Source: Dioscorea cayenensis subsp. rotundata (Eukaryota; Streptophyta; Magnoliopsida; Dioscoreales; Dioscoreaceae). From it: a stretch of DNA of 64,000 nt. The stretch covers positions 24,235,916 to 24,299,915 of the forward strand of contig NC_052489.1 in NCBI RefSeq assembly GCF_009730915.1, given 5' to 3'. This document shows, in pieces, positions 23,162 to 35,910 of this stretch (positions within the stretch are counted from its first letter, which is position 1; every line of letters begins with the position of its first letter). The notes under the pieces are model-generated. The model was not told the DNA's origin and ran no database searches. It saw nothing but the letters and a program-made list of their open reading frames with translations. The position numbers and the translations under genes were made by a program.

Positions 23162-26100
23162 TCATCTCCTCTCAGCCTGCCATGAGGCATTTAAATTATC
23201 ATTACCTGGGAAAGAAAGTTCAATAAAAATGAGACTTGCACGACTGACACCATGCTCTAACAAATAATTCACAGTGTTTCAACTGTCAACCCCCTGGTGG
23301 CTTTAATAAAATGATAGATTGCAAAAGTGAGAGATATAAGTACCCGCAGCAGGTTTCTGTTCAGCAGGCTTGATGGAAACTGAAGGCATGCCATGAATGT
23401 AAGGGAATGAAGCAGCCCCAGGGTGCTGCAAGAGCCCTGCTTGCTGCAGCCCCTTCATATTTGTAGCAGCAGCCACAGCCTTTGTGGGATCTACAGTCAC
23501 CGGGGAGCCAATTAATGACAATGTAGATGGGCAGAGTGAGAGCATTCCGGTGGAAGACGCAACCAAGTTTGGCCCCTGCACAGGCTGCTGTTCTGACGGT
23601 CGTCTATGATAGTAGGAAGCAGCCACAGCTGCCGAAGCAGCAGCAGCAGCAGCGGCAGCGGCTGATGCATTCGACTGCGAAGACTGTGTTGGCATGTAGG
23701 TGTTGTTGAAAAAGAGCTGAGGTTGGGGGTAGGGCTGTTTCTGATGCGGTGGCTGATGTTGATGTTTGTTTGTGCTCGAGCTTTGGGAAGAGCTGATATG
23801 AGGTTGACCAAGAATAGAAGGCACATTCCTGTTACTCACTGGAGAAGACTTCCTGCTCGAACTTGATGGAGAGCCCTTGGATGAGGCCTGTTGGGCAAGG
23901 GGAAGACTGGTGGTGGGCATTTGTGGTCCAGATTTCGCATTTGCAGAGGCTCTGGGGCTACCACCAGCACTGCCTTTAGAAGCCGCGGAGTTTTGAGGTG
24001 ACCCAACCATAATACTAGTGGGAGCAGATGACAAAGAAGACATACTATTTCCTCCAGTGAGTTGCTGCCCAGCTGGCGCTGCCATTTTGGGGGAGTTCAC
24101 CCCAAAAGATATCTGAGTTTGATGAACTTGAGGGGTAACAGACTGCTGCGAAATCCGGGATTGTTGCTGGGAAATACTGGTTTTCACTGAAGATTGGGCA
24201 GGGTGCGAGGAAGAAGCCGCATTTGTAGTTGATTTTGTGGAGCCTTTCCATTGGGCGGAATGAGAAGCGCTACTGCTTTGCATAAGAGCTTGAGGGAATC
24301 CCGCCAAGGCTGGTGGGAATTTGGACACAGCTGATCCTGAAGGCATCCGTTCTGAGTATATGCCAGTGTTATTGCTGGATGAAAGAGACTTGGTGCGAGA
24401 AGCCAGATGGTGCTGTAGCTGCTGTTGTTTCTGAATATTTATGAACGCCTGCTGCTGCTGACAAGGCTGAGAACCACCAGCACCAGTGGCAGGTGGAGAT
24501 GAAAGAACAGAATTCGATACCCGATGTGAAATTCCACCACCATTGACATTAGTAGAGATGAGGGTCAGTGTCCGGGAATTGTCAATGACACTGTTGCCAA
24601 GAATGGAGGGCATTGAGGAATTGTTATCTGGTCGAGAGAAACTGAGTGACTGCTGTGGAACATTCATAACCTTGGAAGTAGCCAGGGCCTTCCTATCCTC
24701 TTCCACACCAACCATTGCACTGGTTGATTCCCCACCAGTTCTCCTCTCTTCTAGCATTTGCGGTGATTTCTTCAGATGTTGGGCAGCTTGGGCAGAAGCA
24801 ACTGCAGCCGCAGCATTGATCTGGTAGCCATGCCTGGCAGCCTCAGGTAGGCTTTGGAAGATGGCATGATTTTGTGCCAAAGAAGAGAAATCCAGACATG
24901 GAGGAGCACCAGCAGCAACTGCATTACCGCCCAAAGAGGTGAATGACATCCCAAAAGTTTGAGACGGATTAAGCTCAACTTTCAAGGGTGGTTGCTGTGA
25001 TGACTGCTTATCAGTGTGAGTCACACTGCCACCTAATGCTGCAGCAGCAGGTGAAATAAGAGCAAAATTTGGAGGATGAATAGGCATGGCGAAGTTCTGC
25101 CCAGGCACTGCCTTCTGACCAGCTTGTGAAGTCCGGCTGTCAGCAGTAGAAGGGCTGTCTTCACAGCCAGTCTCACCCTCTAGGTGACGGGATTGATGTG
25201 GTAGAAGGTGCTGCTTAGGTTTGGAACTAGGATGACTTGGAGTACTCAACCCTGCTGTAGAAGGAGCTGCAGCTCCAGCTGTCACCCGCTGCTGCGGTTG
25301 CTGAGGATGGTGCTTCTGTGAGGATGATGAACCACTGGATGTGCTTTGATTCTGGTGTCCATGCTGTGTATGAGAGGCCTGCTGAGGCGGTGGTTGTTGC
25401 TGGAGCTGGGAGGGATGAAGCATTTGAGAGGAGTAGAAGGACCCATTGAAGAAGGGTAACGCTTGGACTGGAGCTCCACCACGGTAGGAAGGGGGCGTGC
25501 CAACAGCACCAGGAATTTGGAATGGGTAGGCATTGTTCTGAAGAATGGCAAGGTAATGAGCTTCATTCACTGGCATTGCATAATTAAAGTTCACAGTAGC
25601 TGCTGGTCCGCCAGATCCAGAATTTGCAACCCCGAAGTTTGCAGTGCTTGAAGATGATGCCGCACTGGCAATCCCAGGTGTAGATTTTGGAGCAGCAGAT
25701 CTGATGACAGAAGCAGCTGCTCCAGCAGCTTGTTGGTTCAACGAGAAAATGAAGGCCGGACCATGCTGCAGAAAGAAATAGATTTTGGCTGATGAAACAA
25801 GATTGAATCCAAACAAAGAAGCGGAGGCAACCACAGTATACGTACGAGTAGATTATTTACCGATGCAGGCGGGGTCAACTGCTGCATCGGATGCTGCTTT
25901 CTCTGGGCAGAGTCAATTTGCGTATTGGCTGCTGTCGAGCTCTTCTCACGGGAAGGATGGGAACCCTTGTCAGGCAAGGCACCAGAGTTTCTCCCTGGGA
26001 AATTCGCCTGCAGAGAGTTGGCGGGGATGGAAGTAGATTCTGATGGCGGAATTGCGTTGAGGTTATAAGGTTTAGCACCATACAAAGGCACTGTGCCAGC

Positions 26101-29013
26101 TGCCGCAGGCCAGAACGGATTCATCTTTGCAATTTGCTGGTGATAAAAAATGTTCTTGGCGATGTAGCAATGTGTCACACATCGACTTGGCCGGGATTGT
26201 CCGGATGCGAAATTTGGAGCCTGCATAGTCCAGCAAACAAAGTCAACGACAACCCCTCCAAAAAGCAAAATCAGACTCAAAATAAGAGTTACAGTTGATA
26301 AATATACAAGTAGAGGTACCTGCATGGTCTTTGATGAGCCAGAACTCCCATCAATCGGAAGAACTGCTGGCAAGGGAGGCACATGACCCATGTATCTTGA
26401 GAAGGTAAACAAGAAGAAAAAACCCATCAAATTAATAAACCAATAACAAAATTTCCGAAAGAAAAAAGTATTAACTTTATATTTTCGTACCCAAATGGAG
26501 GAACATTACTCGGCCAGGTTCCAACTTGCAATGGCACGGGCACCGAGCCACTGGCATTGGCATTGGCCACTGAGAACCCAAAAAAAAAGGCAACAGGATC
26601 AATAAATGATCCAAATTTACCCAGGATAACTTAAAAAAAACCAAAAAAACTAACCAGGCTTGCTGTCAGGCTTGGCCTCCAACTTCCCAGAAGGCTTCGT
26701 CTGCTGCTTCTGACCTTGTTGCTTGCTAGAGCTTGCGACTTCCTTACCATGCTTGTCAAGGTCTAACTGCAGATCAAGAGTCCTCTCCTTCCTGCCCGCA
26801 TGAAGCATTTCCGTCGATTCCGGCTTCACCTCCCTCTTCTCCTCTTGTCTACCGGAGAGTTCCATTTTCTACCCAAAAAAAGAGAGAGAGAATATGAACA
26901 AGAAAAAGGACAAATAATTGGATAAAAGTAAGAAAAAGCAGAGAATCTGAACGCCCACCAACTTCATCTCCGAGTCCACAGGCTTGGAGTCGGACGAAAG
27001 ATCTGGAAATCCATCCCTTTCCGGTGATAATTTTCCAGGAGGAGGAGCCTACAAGATGAATCCAACCCATCAGCACCCATCACCGTCGATAAATTAAAAC
27101 AAAATGCGGAACAGCAACACACCATCAGATCTATGCTGAACTTTTCCTCCTTTCGATTCTCAGTAACCGGATCGCTGTAAACACGGAGGAAAGAAGAAAA
27201 TTAGCCCCCCCCGCCAAAAAACGCAAAGAAAAAATAAAAAAATTTTGATCCCTACTCTTTCTCCGGGACATCGTCAAGATTAACATCCAAAGCTGGCTGT
27301 TTTACAAGAGGAACGTTTTCGTCTGTCACCACCATCCGGTCCCGACCAGCAGAGTCTGCAACCGAATCGGCGTCCGGCTTTGAAGACTCCTGCAGGCGAT
27401 CAGCTGACGTTACCGAGGGTGCGACCTGAGGAAGGCCATGGTCAAGCAAACCACCAGCGTTGTCGTTCATCGGAGAAGCCATGGTTTTCTCGGTTCTCGG
27501 AGATGAAGATTCAGTTTTGACCACGACCTGCGAATCCGGCTTCGTCGCTGAAGCCGGCGGAACACTAGCGTTGGCAGTTGAGCTTACGGGGCTCGTTGAG
27601 CTCTCATCTTCGAATTTCACAGGACGCGGCCGCTTCCTCTTCGGAGCTGAATCGAAACAAACAAAACTCACCAATTAGTAACCAGTCAGTCAAAAAACAA
27701 AAAAAAAGGCCAAAAAAAACAAGAATAAGCAAGGCTCTCCTGCCGATGAAATACCGACCAGTCACCGCCATCGGCGCAGGGTTTGAGCTCGAATTCGGCA
27801 ACGTCGGAGCTGGTGCCTGAGAGGATCCAGTAGCCTGAGAGTTTGAGATCGGCGATGAGACCCTTGACTTGGCATCGTTACCAGACCCGTTAGCCTCCTT
27901 GGAATCAAGCTTATGACCTTCGGATTTCGGTTGCGGTTGCCGGTTCATCCCAAACAGAACTTCTGCAACCTCGATCTCGAGATCCTGGATCGATGACGAT
28001 TTCGCCGTTTTCGGCGGTCTTTGCGGCTTGCTCCCACTGATCGGCTTCTAAAGTGATCAAAAGGAGAAGAAAACCCCAGGTCAATAATCACTTTAAAACC
28101 CGAAAACAGAGAAAAGAGTAGAAAAGATGGACGAAGGACGGATCAAAGAAGACACCGACAATCTTCTTCCGAACAGATGCATTTGATGACGACGGAGACA
28201 TCGGACCCGACGACGGATGCGGTGGCCTCGCTGGTGAGGTCGGCGGCGGCTGCCGGTGACTCGCTTCTCCACTTGCTCCTCCGCCGCTGCCTCCACCAGA
28301 AGCCCAGCAGTCATGTGATCTTTTCGCGGTCCCTGAAGGAAGAATTCACAGACAGAAGGAATCAGGATGTGAAGACGTGGCTGTAAAGAAGAGTTGAGTG
28401 ATATCTGTAGAAATTCTTTTCGGCTTGTTGATTCCTCACCTGAGCGAGCTTTCCTGGGAATCGGAACGCCGATCATTTCATCGGCCTTCCAGACCGCCGG
28501 CGCGCGCACAACTTTTGCTGGAAAGCTCTTCCTGAGGTGGTTGCTCGGTGGGAGCGAAGAAGAGGAAGCCGGCATCGAGGGAGCTGACGGAGGAAGCCTG
28601 ACGTTCGGAGCCTCCTCTTCCTCTTCATCATCGTCCTCGTCAAGGCTCCCGTCAGAGGTGTCCGCTCCTTCCTCCCGATTACTGCCGTGCATCATCCGAT
28701 CCCCTCTTCTCCTCTTGTTCCGGCTCAACCTTTCTCGGTCCCGTTCTTTCTTGCTCGCTCTTTCCCGCAACCTCCCGGTCTCCTGCATGTCTATCGCCCC
28801 ATCCTCCTCTGCAAAAGTCAAAAAAGAAGCAAAAAACCCACAATCAGAGAACTTGTCACAAAGAAAAGATTAGAGATGCAGGGTAAGAGATCTGTGATGG
28901 AAGAGACTCAGACCAGGAGAATCTCTCAAGCTGCTACTCCTTTGCCTCCGTCTGGGGAGACCGCCGTTCATGACCGGCATGGAACCTCTCCTAGCCTCCC
29001 GGTTCCTCTCCAT
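23162..29013 (-). CDS. TIC: TIME FOR COFFEE-like circadian regulator
   Basis: In Arabidopsis TIC is a nuclear protein needed for circadian amplitude and for jasmonate and metabolic signalling. Exons: 28914-29013, 28440-28808, 28160-28332, 27759-28047, 27256-27646, 27123-27174, 26959-27048, 26655-26868, 26491-26569, 26320-26395, 25861-26220, 23344-25765, 23162-23205; all in phase, about 1552 aa, matching the family's ~1550. Signatures: N-terminal MERNREARRG...RRRQRSSSLRDSP, basic LSRNKRRRGDRMMHGSNRE, WKADEMIGVPIPRKARS, KKIKPISG...IEVAEVLFG, APKRKRPRPVKFED, and CVTHCYIAKNI (about residue 630). The 807-codon exon 12 is rich in Gln, Ser and Ala with an Ala run. The start is the Met matching the family leader. 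It has no known enzymatic domain. Confident in family; clock function is by homology. Confidence 0.95.
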
Positions 29014-29380
29014 ATTCTCCCGATCTCTCTCATACACCGGATCAGAAACACATCGCCCGTCTACCAAGCACCGCTCCGATCAGATTGTTGCCGGAAAAAA
29101 AAAACTACGATTCAAGAGTTCTCCGGCAGATCCAGTGTATGAAGGAAGCCTAGAAGAGGTAGAGAGCTTCCGATGGTCAGATCTCCGGTCGCCTTCTTCG
29201 CCGGAGAGAGATCTCCAATCGGGGATTTCTCCTAAGCTTTTTCTCTCGCCTCTCTTGCGCTCCTCTCCCTTCTTTGTTTGTTCCCTTCTTTTTCTCAATC
29301 TGATACCCTTATCGGCTTTTTCACTTCCCAAACCCCCCACCCCACCCCCACTTTCAGTGTAAACCAACGGCCCAGATCGT
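29014..29380 (-). other. 5' UTR / proximal promoter of TIC
   Basis: CT-rich on the plus strand (GA-rich on the minus strand), typical of long plant leaders. A frame upstream of and in line with the TIC ATG stays open for 18 codons but lacks family similarity, so 29013 is kept as the start. Confidence 0.5.
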
Positions 29381-29505
29381 CCATCAGTTCCCATCTTAAC
29401 GTCAGATCCGACGGCTCACCACAGAGGTGCCACCGTGGCGAGATTAATGTCCGTCTGATACGCAAAGAGAGCTAAGACCCTTACCTCCACCTGGTAAAAA
29501 ACCTC

Positions 29506-30413
29506 CACGTGTCTAACAAAATATCGCTTCCTTCTCCGCAAACGTTGCTTTCGGCACTGACACGTGCCATTGGATACACTGATTGTAGCCGGTAATCAGT
29601 GGGCCAGTCCAAAACTCATTATTTCAGCGCATTATATGGCCTTCATTTATTTTTTTTAAATATTCTGGAACTGTTTACTGGGACCCACAACGACGGTCAC
29701 AGTCCTCCGATTCGTCCCGTGAACCACGCACAACCGTTAGATCTTCATCCTACGTGGCAAGAGCACCTCCCGACGTGCTCCCAGCCTCATCATACCAATC
29801 TTTTCCTAGCCTAACTGGCATTTGGCCTAACCTTCACCATACCCGAAATCTCATCTCACCCGTTCATCCTTCTCATCTAACGGTCCAAAGGCACTCACGT
29901 TAGTTCCTAAGCAAAGTGTGGGCCCCTTCCGGAGCTGCTTCTTTCCGGAACGAATACGACTCTCATTTCCTCGCGCGACTTTTTTGTCAAGGCAACCACG
30001 TGGCCAATGACGTCATCTCACCTTAATAAATAAAACTCCAATCTCCGACGTCACGCATGTCGCACGTGACTTCATGGCCACTTCCCCCGCGTGGCAGCCT
30101 TGTGAGGACATTATCATAGAGATGGAGGTTTTGGATGGATCGGTGGATTAGCTCGGCCGCGTTTACAGTCAGGTCCCAAGTCCCAACCAACCGCTCTTAT
30201 TTATTTATTTATTTATTTATAAAAAAATAAAACAAATAATAATAATAATAATAATATATAAATGTAGCGGTGAACTCGTCACCGGGCAAATCGGAGGTGG
30301 GGCCCGGTTGGGAGGGGCGGCCTGAATCTGGTTGGGTGGGCATCGTCGCACGCGGGGGTGTTCTTTCCAAAGCTTGGGTTCCGGATCAGGTTTGGGAAGT
30401 GAACGGCCACGTG
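29506..30413 (-). promoter_or_regulatory. cluster of five G-boxes upstream of TIC
   Basis: CACGTG occurs at 29506-29511, 29561-29566, 29997-30002, 30063-30068 and 30408-30413, with a TGACGTCA palindrome at 30008-30015 and further ACGT cores (29751, 29773, 30440). These are bHLH/bZIP sites (PIF, ABF, HY5 classes). The GC-rich 29380-30480 block stands out from the AT-rich flank. Confidence 0.6.
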
Positions 30414-30579
30414 TATCGATCTCCACGTTCCTTTTGGTGACGTGGCGTTGTGGTATGGGTGGGGCCCGAGCCGTCGAATAAAAAGAAGGGCGGCATGATT
30501 ATTATAACGACATCGAATTGGGTGGGGAAGGCCCAAAGGCGAATATAAAACCACTTACTTATCCTTTCATTCAAAAATA

Positions 30580-32620
30580 AAATAAAATTAATTAATATAA
30601 TTGTGAATCAGTAATAATTAATTAATTAATTAACTAATACACCACCACTTTTGCTTCATCGGGTTTCCCATTATATAATATATATATATATGTAATAATA
30701 TATTTATATTCTATCTAACCCTATTATTATATTATATTTAGTAGGTTAATGGAAGGCAGCTAAACAAGATGTGGTGGTGATGGTGGTGGTGCTGGTGGTG
30801 GTCGCTTCTCTATTCTTGCTATTAACTTAGTGGTCTTTCCACTTTTTTTATTAAGAATTTTGTTTCTTTATTACTTTAAATTTTTTTCCCCTTTTTCAAA
30901 AAAAATATATTTTTTTTTTTTCCTCCATAGAGAGAGAGCATGCTAGAGCTCCTTGGGCACTTCTCTCTCAAACCTTAATTTAAAAATCAGTAAAAAATTG
31001 GACTGATTGTCTGAATATGGTACTGAGGGAGGGAATCCCATCTCATAATACAAGGAACCAGGCATTAAACAAATGACTGATTTGTAAATAGGCGTATTAT
31101 TTTGACCTAATCTTATTAAAAAAATATTAATGATCTCCATCATAAGGTTCTTCTAGCAGGAGGTAGTTCAATAATTAGCAAAGATGGTCCATTCCAAGTT
31201 TTTTTTTTTCTAATATATTTTTTTAATATTTTCCCTCTTATTTATTTATTATTAAATTAATTTTTAAAATCTAACTTTACACAAAAGAAAGAGAGAGAGA
31301 GTGTGTGTGTTTGTGTGTTTGTGGGTCTTGAGTGTTTTGTTAAGTTAATGAGTATTAGACTATAAGAAGAAGAAGAATAATAATAAGGGAGAGGAGAAGA
31401 ATTCAAGATCACAAGATCCGAGCTTTGGATGAAGACAAAAGCGTGGATGGCATGCTTGCCTTTGCTGGCGCTCGTGGCCCTCATTCCAGGTTACACGTGG
31501 ACGATATGGTGCTAAGTAAAAGTGAGCCAACCCCAAAACTTCTCTTCTTATCCCATTCTCATCCTTTATATATATATATATATATATAATCATAAATTAG
31601 TGAATTATAATATATAATAATAAAAGGAATGGTATGGTTTGACGAGTTAAGATGTATGCTTATAAATAATATGGTCTTTCCGGTAGATGTGGACTCATGC
31701 CGTAATTACCATTTCTTATTATATTAACCGGATTAAAAAGTGATAATTCAGTCATGATTTTAAATTAGAATGAAGAAGAAATTACAATAGAAAAATGCTG
31801 GGAGAATAAATGAAATTTAATAATAAAAACTAAGTCCACTAATCATGAAAGACACCACTTAATTAACCAAAACATACAAAATACAGTTAATTTAAAATGA
31901 ATGGCTAAAATTATTGTTATGGAAAAACAAAATCACTCAAATAACTGGTTATCTAGAGTTCATTTCATTTGTGTGATATAAAAATTAAAATAAATTTAAT
32001 TAATTTTTTTAGTTTATTACTACAGGATCTTGTATCTAGGATATTTTATCTTTATCAAATAGATAAATTTAAATATCATGTTATTTATAATATGGTGCAA
32101 ATTTATTATACTATTAACTTTACATGCATCTCACTAATGTTTACATATAAATTTTTTTAACTGAAAAAAATAATTAAAAAAGTGAAAAATTAGAGTGTTG
32201 ATCATGAGTTGAGAAAGTTACGCATGGATGGCATCATCCATCTGGCAAAGAGGACATCTGGTTACTGTGCATCTTGCTATCCCATTTTCCTTTTCTAGTT
32301 TCCATGTTTTGGTTTTTTTGGGTACGGTTATTAGCCATAAATTTGAGGATAAGCAAATCCCAGTTTCCCACGAATGACCAGCAGGAATTAGAATGAAAAA
32401 AAAAAAACAAAGAGATACGATCTAAAGCTTACTGCATTTTTTCACTGGCACACGCTGTAAAAAATCTCCGTGGAAAACCAACCTGGGCCTTGACTAAGAA
32501 AAAAGCCTATATATATATTTTTTTAATATTATATATATATTATATTTAATTGAAAAGAAAGAAAGAAAAAAAATAGGAAAAGTTGGGTATTAAAACGTAA
32601 GGGAAACGGCTTTGGCTTTA

Positions 32621-32651
<31 letters not shown>

Positions 32652-33287
32652 TTTATTTTTTTGGGGCGGGAGATTGAGCGAGCGTATTGAATGGACCCAC
32701 GCGCATGACGACGCGGAAAGAAGACGACTTCACGGGCCACACTCCTTTCCGACCCACAAACAAACTAATAAGGTCCCTTTGTCTTATTACTTCATCATGC
32801 TTCCTTAAATTTCTTTGACGAGAGATTATATCAAAAGCATTTCACTTTTTTTCTTTTTCCTTTTTTTTTAATATTTTTATTTTATTTTATTTATTTATTT
32901 ATTACTTTTGTTTTAATTATTTATTGTGATTTAGTAGTTATGTAGTCCAGTATGTAATCACGAAATCACTTAATTACTATTTTTTTTTTTGACAAATAAA
33001 AAATCACTCAATTATTATATTTCTAGTCAATTAGATATATATATATTATAATGTTGACAAGGTAGTACTCTTCTCTGCCACAATCTCAAATTCTTATTCA
33101 TAACTTAGAATAAATAAATAAATTTTCAATCTTTTGTATATGAGTTTATCATATTTTCACTCTCTGTTCCTATCAATCTTCTTATTTTTAAGCTGCAGTA
33201 AATTGAGAATAAAATATACAATTATGTTTTATTATTAAAAAATTAATATAGGATTGATAATTTTATTTTCTGAGGTAGAGTTAATAA
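30580..33287. other. gene-poor AT-rich spacer
   Basis: Microsatellites, a (GGTGGT)-like tract at 30769-30802, and one candidate small ORF at 31429-31515. No recognised protein family. Confidence 0.6.
31429..31515 (+). CDS. candidate 28-aa hydrophobic microprotein
   Basis: A short ATG frame with GC-rich codons in otherwise AT-rich spacer. It encodes a basic start (MKTKAW), a hydrophobic core of Leu/Ala/Val/Ile, then GYTWTIWC and a stop, which resembles a signal peptide or a single membrane segment. It is preceded by CT/GT-rich leader-like sequence (31285-31420). A GT follows directly after the stop, and further GTs lie near 31489 and 31497, so it could be a first exon. I do not recognise it. 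A chance ORF of this length is quite possible. Confidence 0.25.
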   Translation: MKTKAWMACLPLLALVALIPGYTWTIWC

Positions 33288-33594
33288 GGTATAATACCCG
33301 AATTGGTCCCTTTACTTTTCTCTCTCTCTTCTCTTTTGTTCTCTCTATTCAGAAATGCTCCCAAGTAGTCTCTCTACTCTTGAACATGGTTCTACTTAGT
33401 CCTTTCTACTCTAAAATAAGCCAATTATTGGTTGTATTTTTCAAGAGTAAAGGGATTAGATGAGAAAGGATTAAGGTTAGAGTGACTAAATTGGTCATTT
33501 TCAAGAGTAGAGGGATTAGTGTGGTGCATTTCTGAGTAGAGGGACCAAAAGAGAAGAGAAAGAAAAGTAGAGGGACCAATTCGGGTATTATACC
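33288..33594. mobile_element. MITE, Mutator-like, 9-bp TSD
   Basis: 307-bp element with TIR GGTATAATACCCGAATTGG at both ends, flanked by exact 9-bp copies of AGTTAATAA (33279-33287 and 33595-33603). It can fold back over much of its length. The 9-bp TSD points to a Mutator-like mobiliser; no transposase is encoded. A related copy is at 51308-52008 and a fragment at 19843-20006. Confidence 0.9.
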
Positions 33595-33874
33595 AGTTAA
33601 TAATGATTAAAGTTAAAAAAAATTATTTTAGTGAATATGACGCTAAATAGGTTAAAATTAAAAAAAAAATGACAGAGTGATGTGGATATGGCAGCCAAAA
33701 TAAAAGGCTAAAAAATAAAATAAATATATATAAGATTCTTGGACCCATCTCCACTGCCTCGGCATATGTGGACAATTCACAGGTCTCGTACGGAATTGGA
33801 TGGCAATGTCCGGTAACTAATTTTTTTTCCCCAAAAATAACCTTACTAAATTTACTTGTGCATGAACCAAGTCA

Positions 33875-34190
33875 GGTTAATTTTTTTAATAAATCACTCA
33901 ACTTTCGAAATATCGGTTCTTCATCGATTTTTGGCTTTGTTTTAAAGTCTTCATTTAAAAGTCATTCATTTTCAAAACAGTCATCGGCTGGATTAACATC
34001 GTCATTCATCGACGTGGCTCGAAAAACCCAATCGCAGTCTCCACGCCGCCTAACGACAATGTTAATCCACCGAGTGACTTGTTTCATGAAACTGATAATG
34101 ACTTTTAGTGAAGATTTTCAAAACAAACCAAAATTTAGTGAGCAAACTGATATTTCGACAAAGTTGAGTGATTTATCAAAAAAATTAACC
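33875..34190. mobile_element. second MITE family, 10-bp TSD
   Basis: 316-bp element whose ends, GGTTAATTTTTTTAATAAAT and its near-exact reverse complement, extend as an inverted repeat for about 45 bp (through ATCACTCAACTTT and CGAAATATC). It is flanked by identical AACCAAGTCA at 33865-33874 and 34191-34200. TSD length and long TIR suggest a Mutator-like source. A 157-codon frame covering it is fortuitous. Confidence 0.88.
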
Positions 34191-34246
34191 AACCAAGTCA
34201 CTCACATTTTATGTGTGTGCTTTATTTACAATTATTCATAAAAACA

Positions 34247-34286
<40 letters not shown>

Positions 34287-34739
34287 AAACATGTGGGAAG
34301 AGCGCCTACCTACTCTTCTCTCGTGATAAACAAACAGATGCTTTGAATTATAAAAATAGAAAAAAAGCAAGTTGCACATTGAACTAATTTAATCACAAAT
34401 ACCATTCTTGTTGAATTTATTAGATTTTAATATATTTAACTTGTAGACTTTATATATATATCCCCGTTCGATGAATATACCTTGGAATTTGATAGGTAAT
34501 GTGTTATTTTGGATGGATAGTCTCACTAGAGACAATTTTATGATGACTGTTAACTATATTGGTACATCTATTTTATAATTTTTGATAATTATTCTTCACC
34601 TTAATTATTTTTTTATGGTTGGATATGATTATTTTTTATTAGTTTATAATTATTTGTTTCTAAACTAATTATTTTTTTGTATTTGTACTTGTCTCGTTTT
34701 TTTAATGTATTTTTATTCATTCATTTTCATAGGAAAAAA

Positions 34740-35910
34740 CTTGGTGCTTGACATATAAGTAAAATAATAACGTGTGTTACTACAACCGCATTATTTATTG
34801 GCATGACTTGACACCTAGACCAAGTGACGTGGCAACAAAGGTGACAAAGCATACTTGATGATGTGACAAGCATTGTGACATGGCAAGGAGACTTGGAGTG
34901 CAAGACAAACATCTCAAGATCTCTATGGAGCTATTTTTTTAGTATGCTCACAACATGGGGACCAAATATCTCGAAGATCATGGTGAAGCTATCTTGAAGA
35001 TCTTGGTGAAATTATTCTTGGAAACATGAAGACAATACCATATTTAGGTGATTTGATTGAAGACTAAATATGGTGGAGCTTAATTAAAAAAATATCTATT
35101 TATGGCATGAAGGAGATATGATCCTTGATGAAGATTGATTGAAGATCTATTATTAGCAAGATTTGAGGACCAAACTTGGGTGAATTGAAGATTAAGTTTG
35201 GAGAATCTTTGAAGACCAAACTTGGAAGATTGAAGACTAAATTTGGCAAGTTTCGTGAAAACGCACAAGGACGCAGCGCCTGCGAGGGGACTCGCGATGA
35301 GGAGTCGAGGAGGTAGGCTAGTTGCTCGCAGTCGGGATCGGGAGATTTGGTCGCATCGACTCGGACTAAAGCATGACCGGGAGGTTGATGGGTCTTGAGG
35401 TCGTCCCTGCAATGTAACTGAACTCGGTCAAGTCGTGATCGAGTGCCATGTTGCAACTTATGTTACTAACGGGAGTCGCAATGACTAATTTCGACGTGTT
35501 TTTAAATTAGTAGTGCATGGAGATTCTAAAAAGAGGTATGTGCTATATTTGGGACGTTGAGGCGTCTATATAAGCTACCTTGCTCGTAGATTGTAGGTGT
35601 GACTCTTGAGTGACTTTTGGAGGAGAGTGTGTGAGCACCAAACAATCTAGTGAGGGTAGTGATCTTTATCGTTGAGAGTGTGAGTGACAAGTGTTTGTAC
35701 TCATATATTTTTTACCTCTTTTAGTGGATTATTTATCTCCGGGCTTGGCCCCCCAGACGTAGGCGAGTGAACGCCGAACTGGGTTACCAACGTTGTGTGT
35801 CTCTTTGTGTTTGTTTGTGTGCTTTTTCTTTATTAGTTTGTGTGAAACTTCTATGAGTGCTTAAGTGTTAGTTAATACCCACAAACCACACCGGAGGAAC
35901 TAACAACATG
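34740..35910 (+). repeat. probable solo LTR of a copia-type retrotransposon
   Basis: Contains typical LTR parts in order: an AT-rich U3 with several direct repeats of a GAAGACTAAATTTGG-like word (35060-35245), a TATA box TATATAAG at 35567-35574, and an R/U5-like block (35737-35788) with the CCGGGCTTGG...AGACGTAGGC...GCCGAACTGGGTTA pattern common in copia LTRs. No gag or pol lies beside it. Edges are approximate and no TSD was fixed. Confidence 0.6.

Noticed and set aside
23303..25834. 843-codon minus-strand ORF as a stand-alone gene
   Set aside because: It is exon 12 of TIC plus intron sequence at both ends; the real exon is 23344-25765.
28177..29475. Plus-strand ORFs across the TIC 5' exons
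   Set aside because: They are mirror frames of Ser/Arg-rich and acidic TIC coding sequence.
30943..31143. 66-codon minus-strand ORF
   Set aside because: No recognisable motif, no splice context and no family similarity that I can see.
33768..34241. 157-codon plus-strand ORF
   Set aside because: It spans the MITE at 33875-34190 including both inverted repeats, so the frame is accidental.
35080..35456. Overlapping 110-118-codon minus-strand ORFs
   Set aside because: They lie within the probable solo LTR; LTRs are non-coding and the frames have no similarity.
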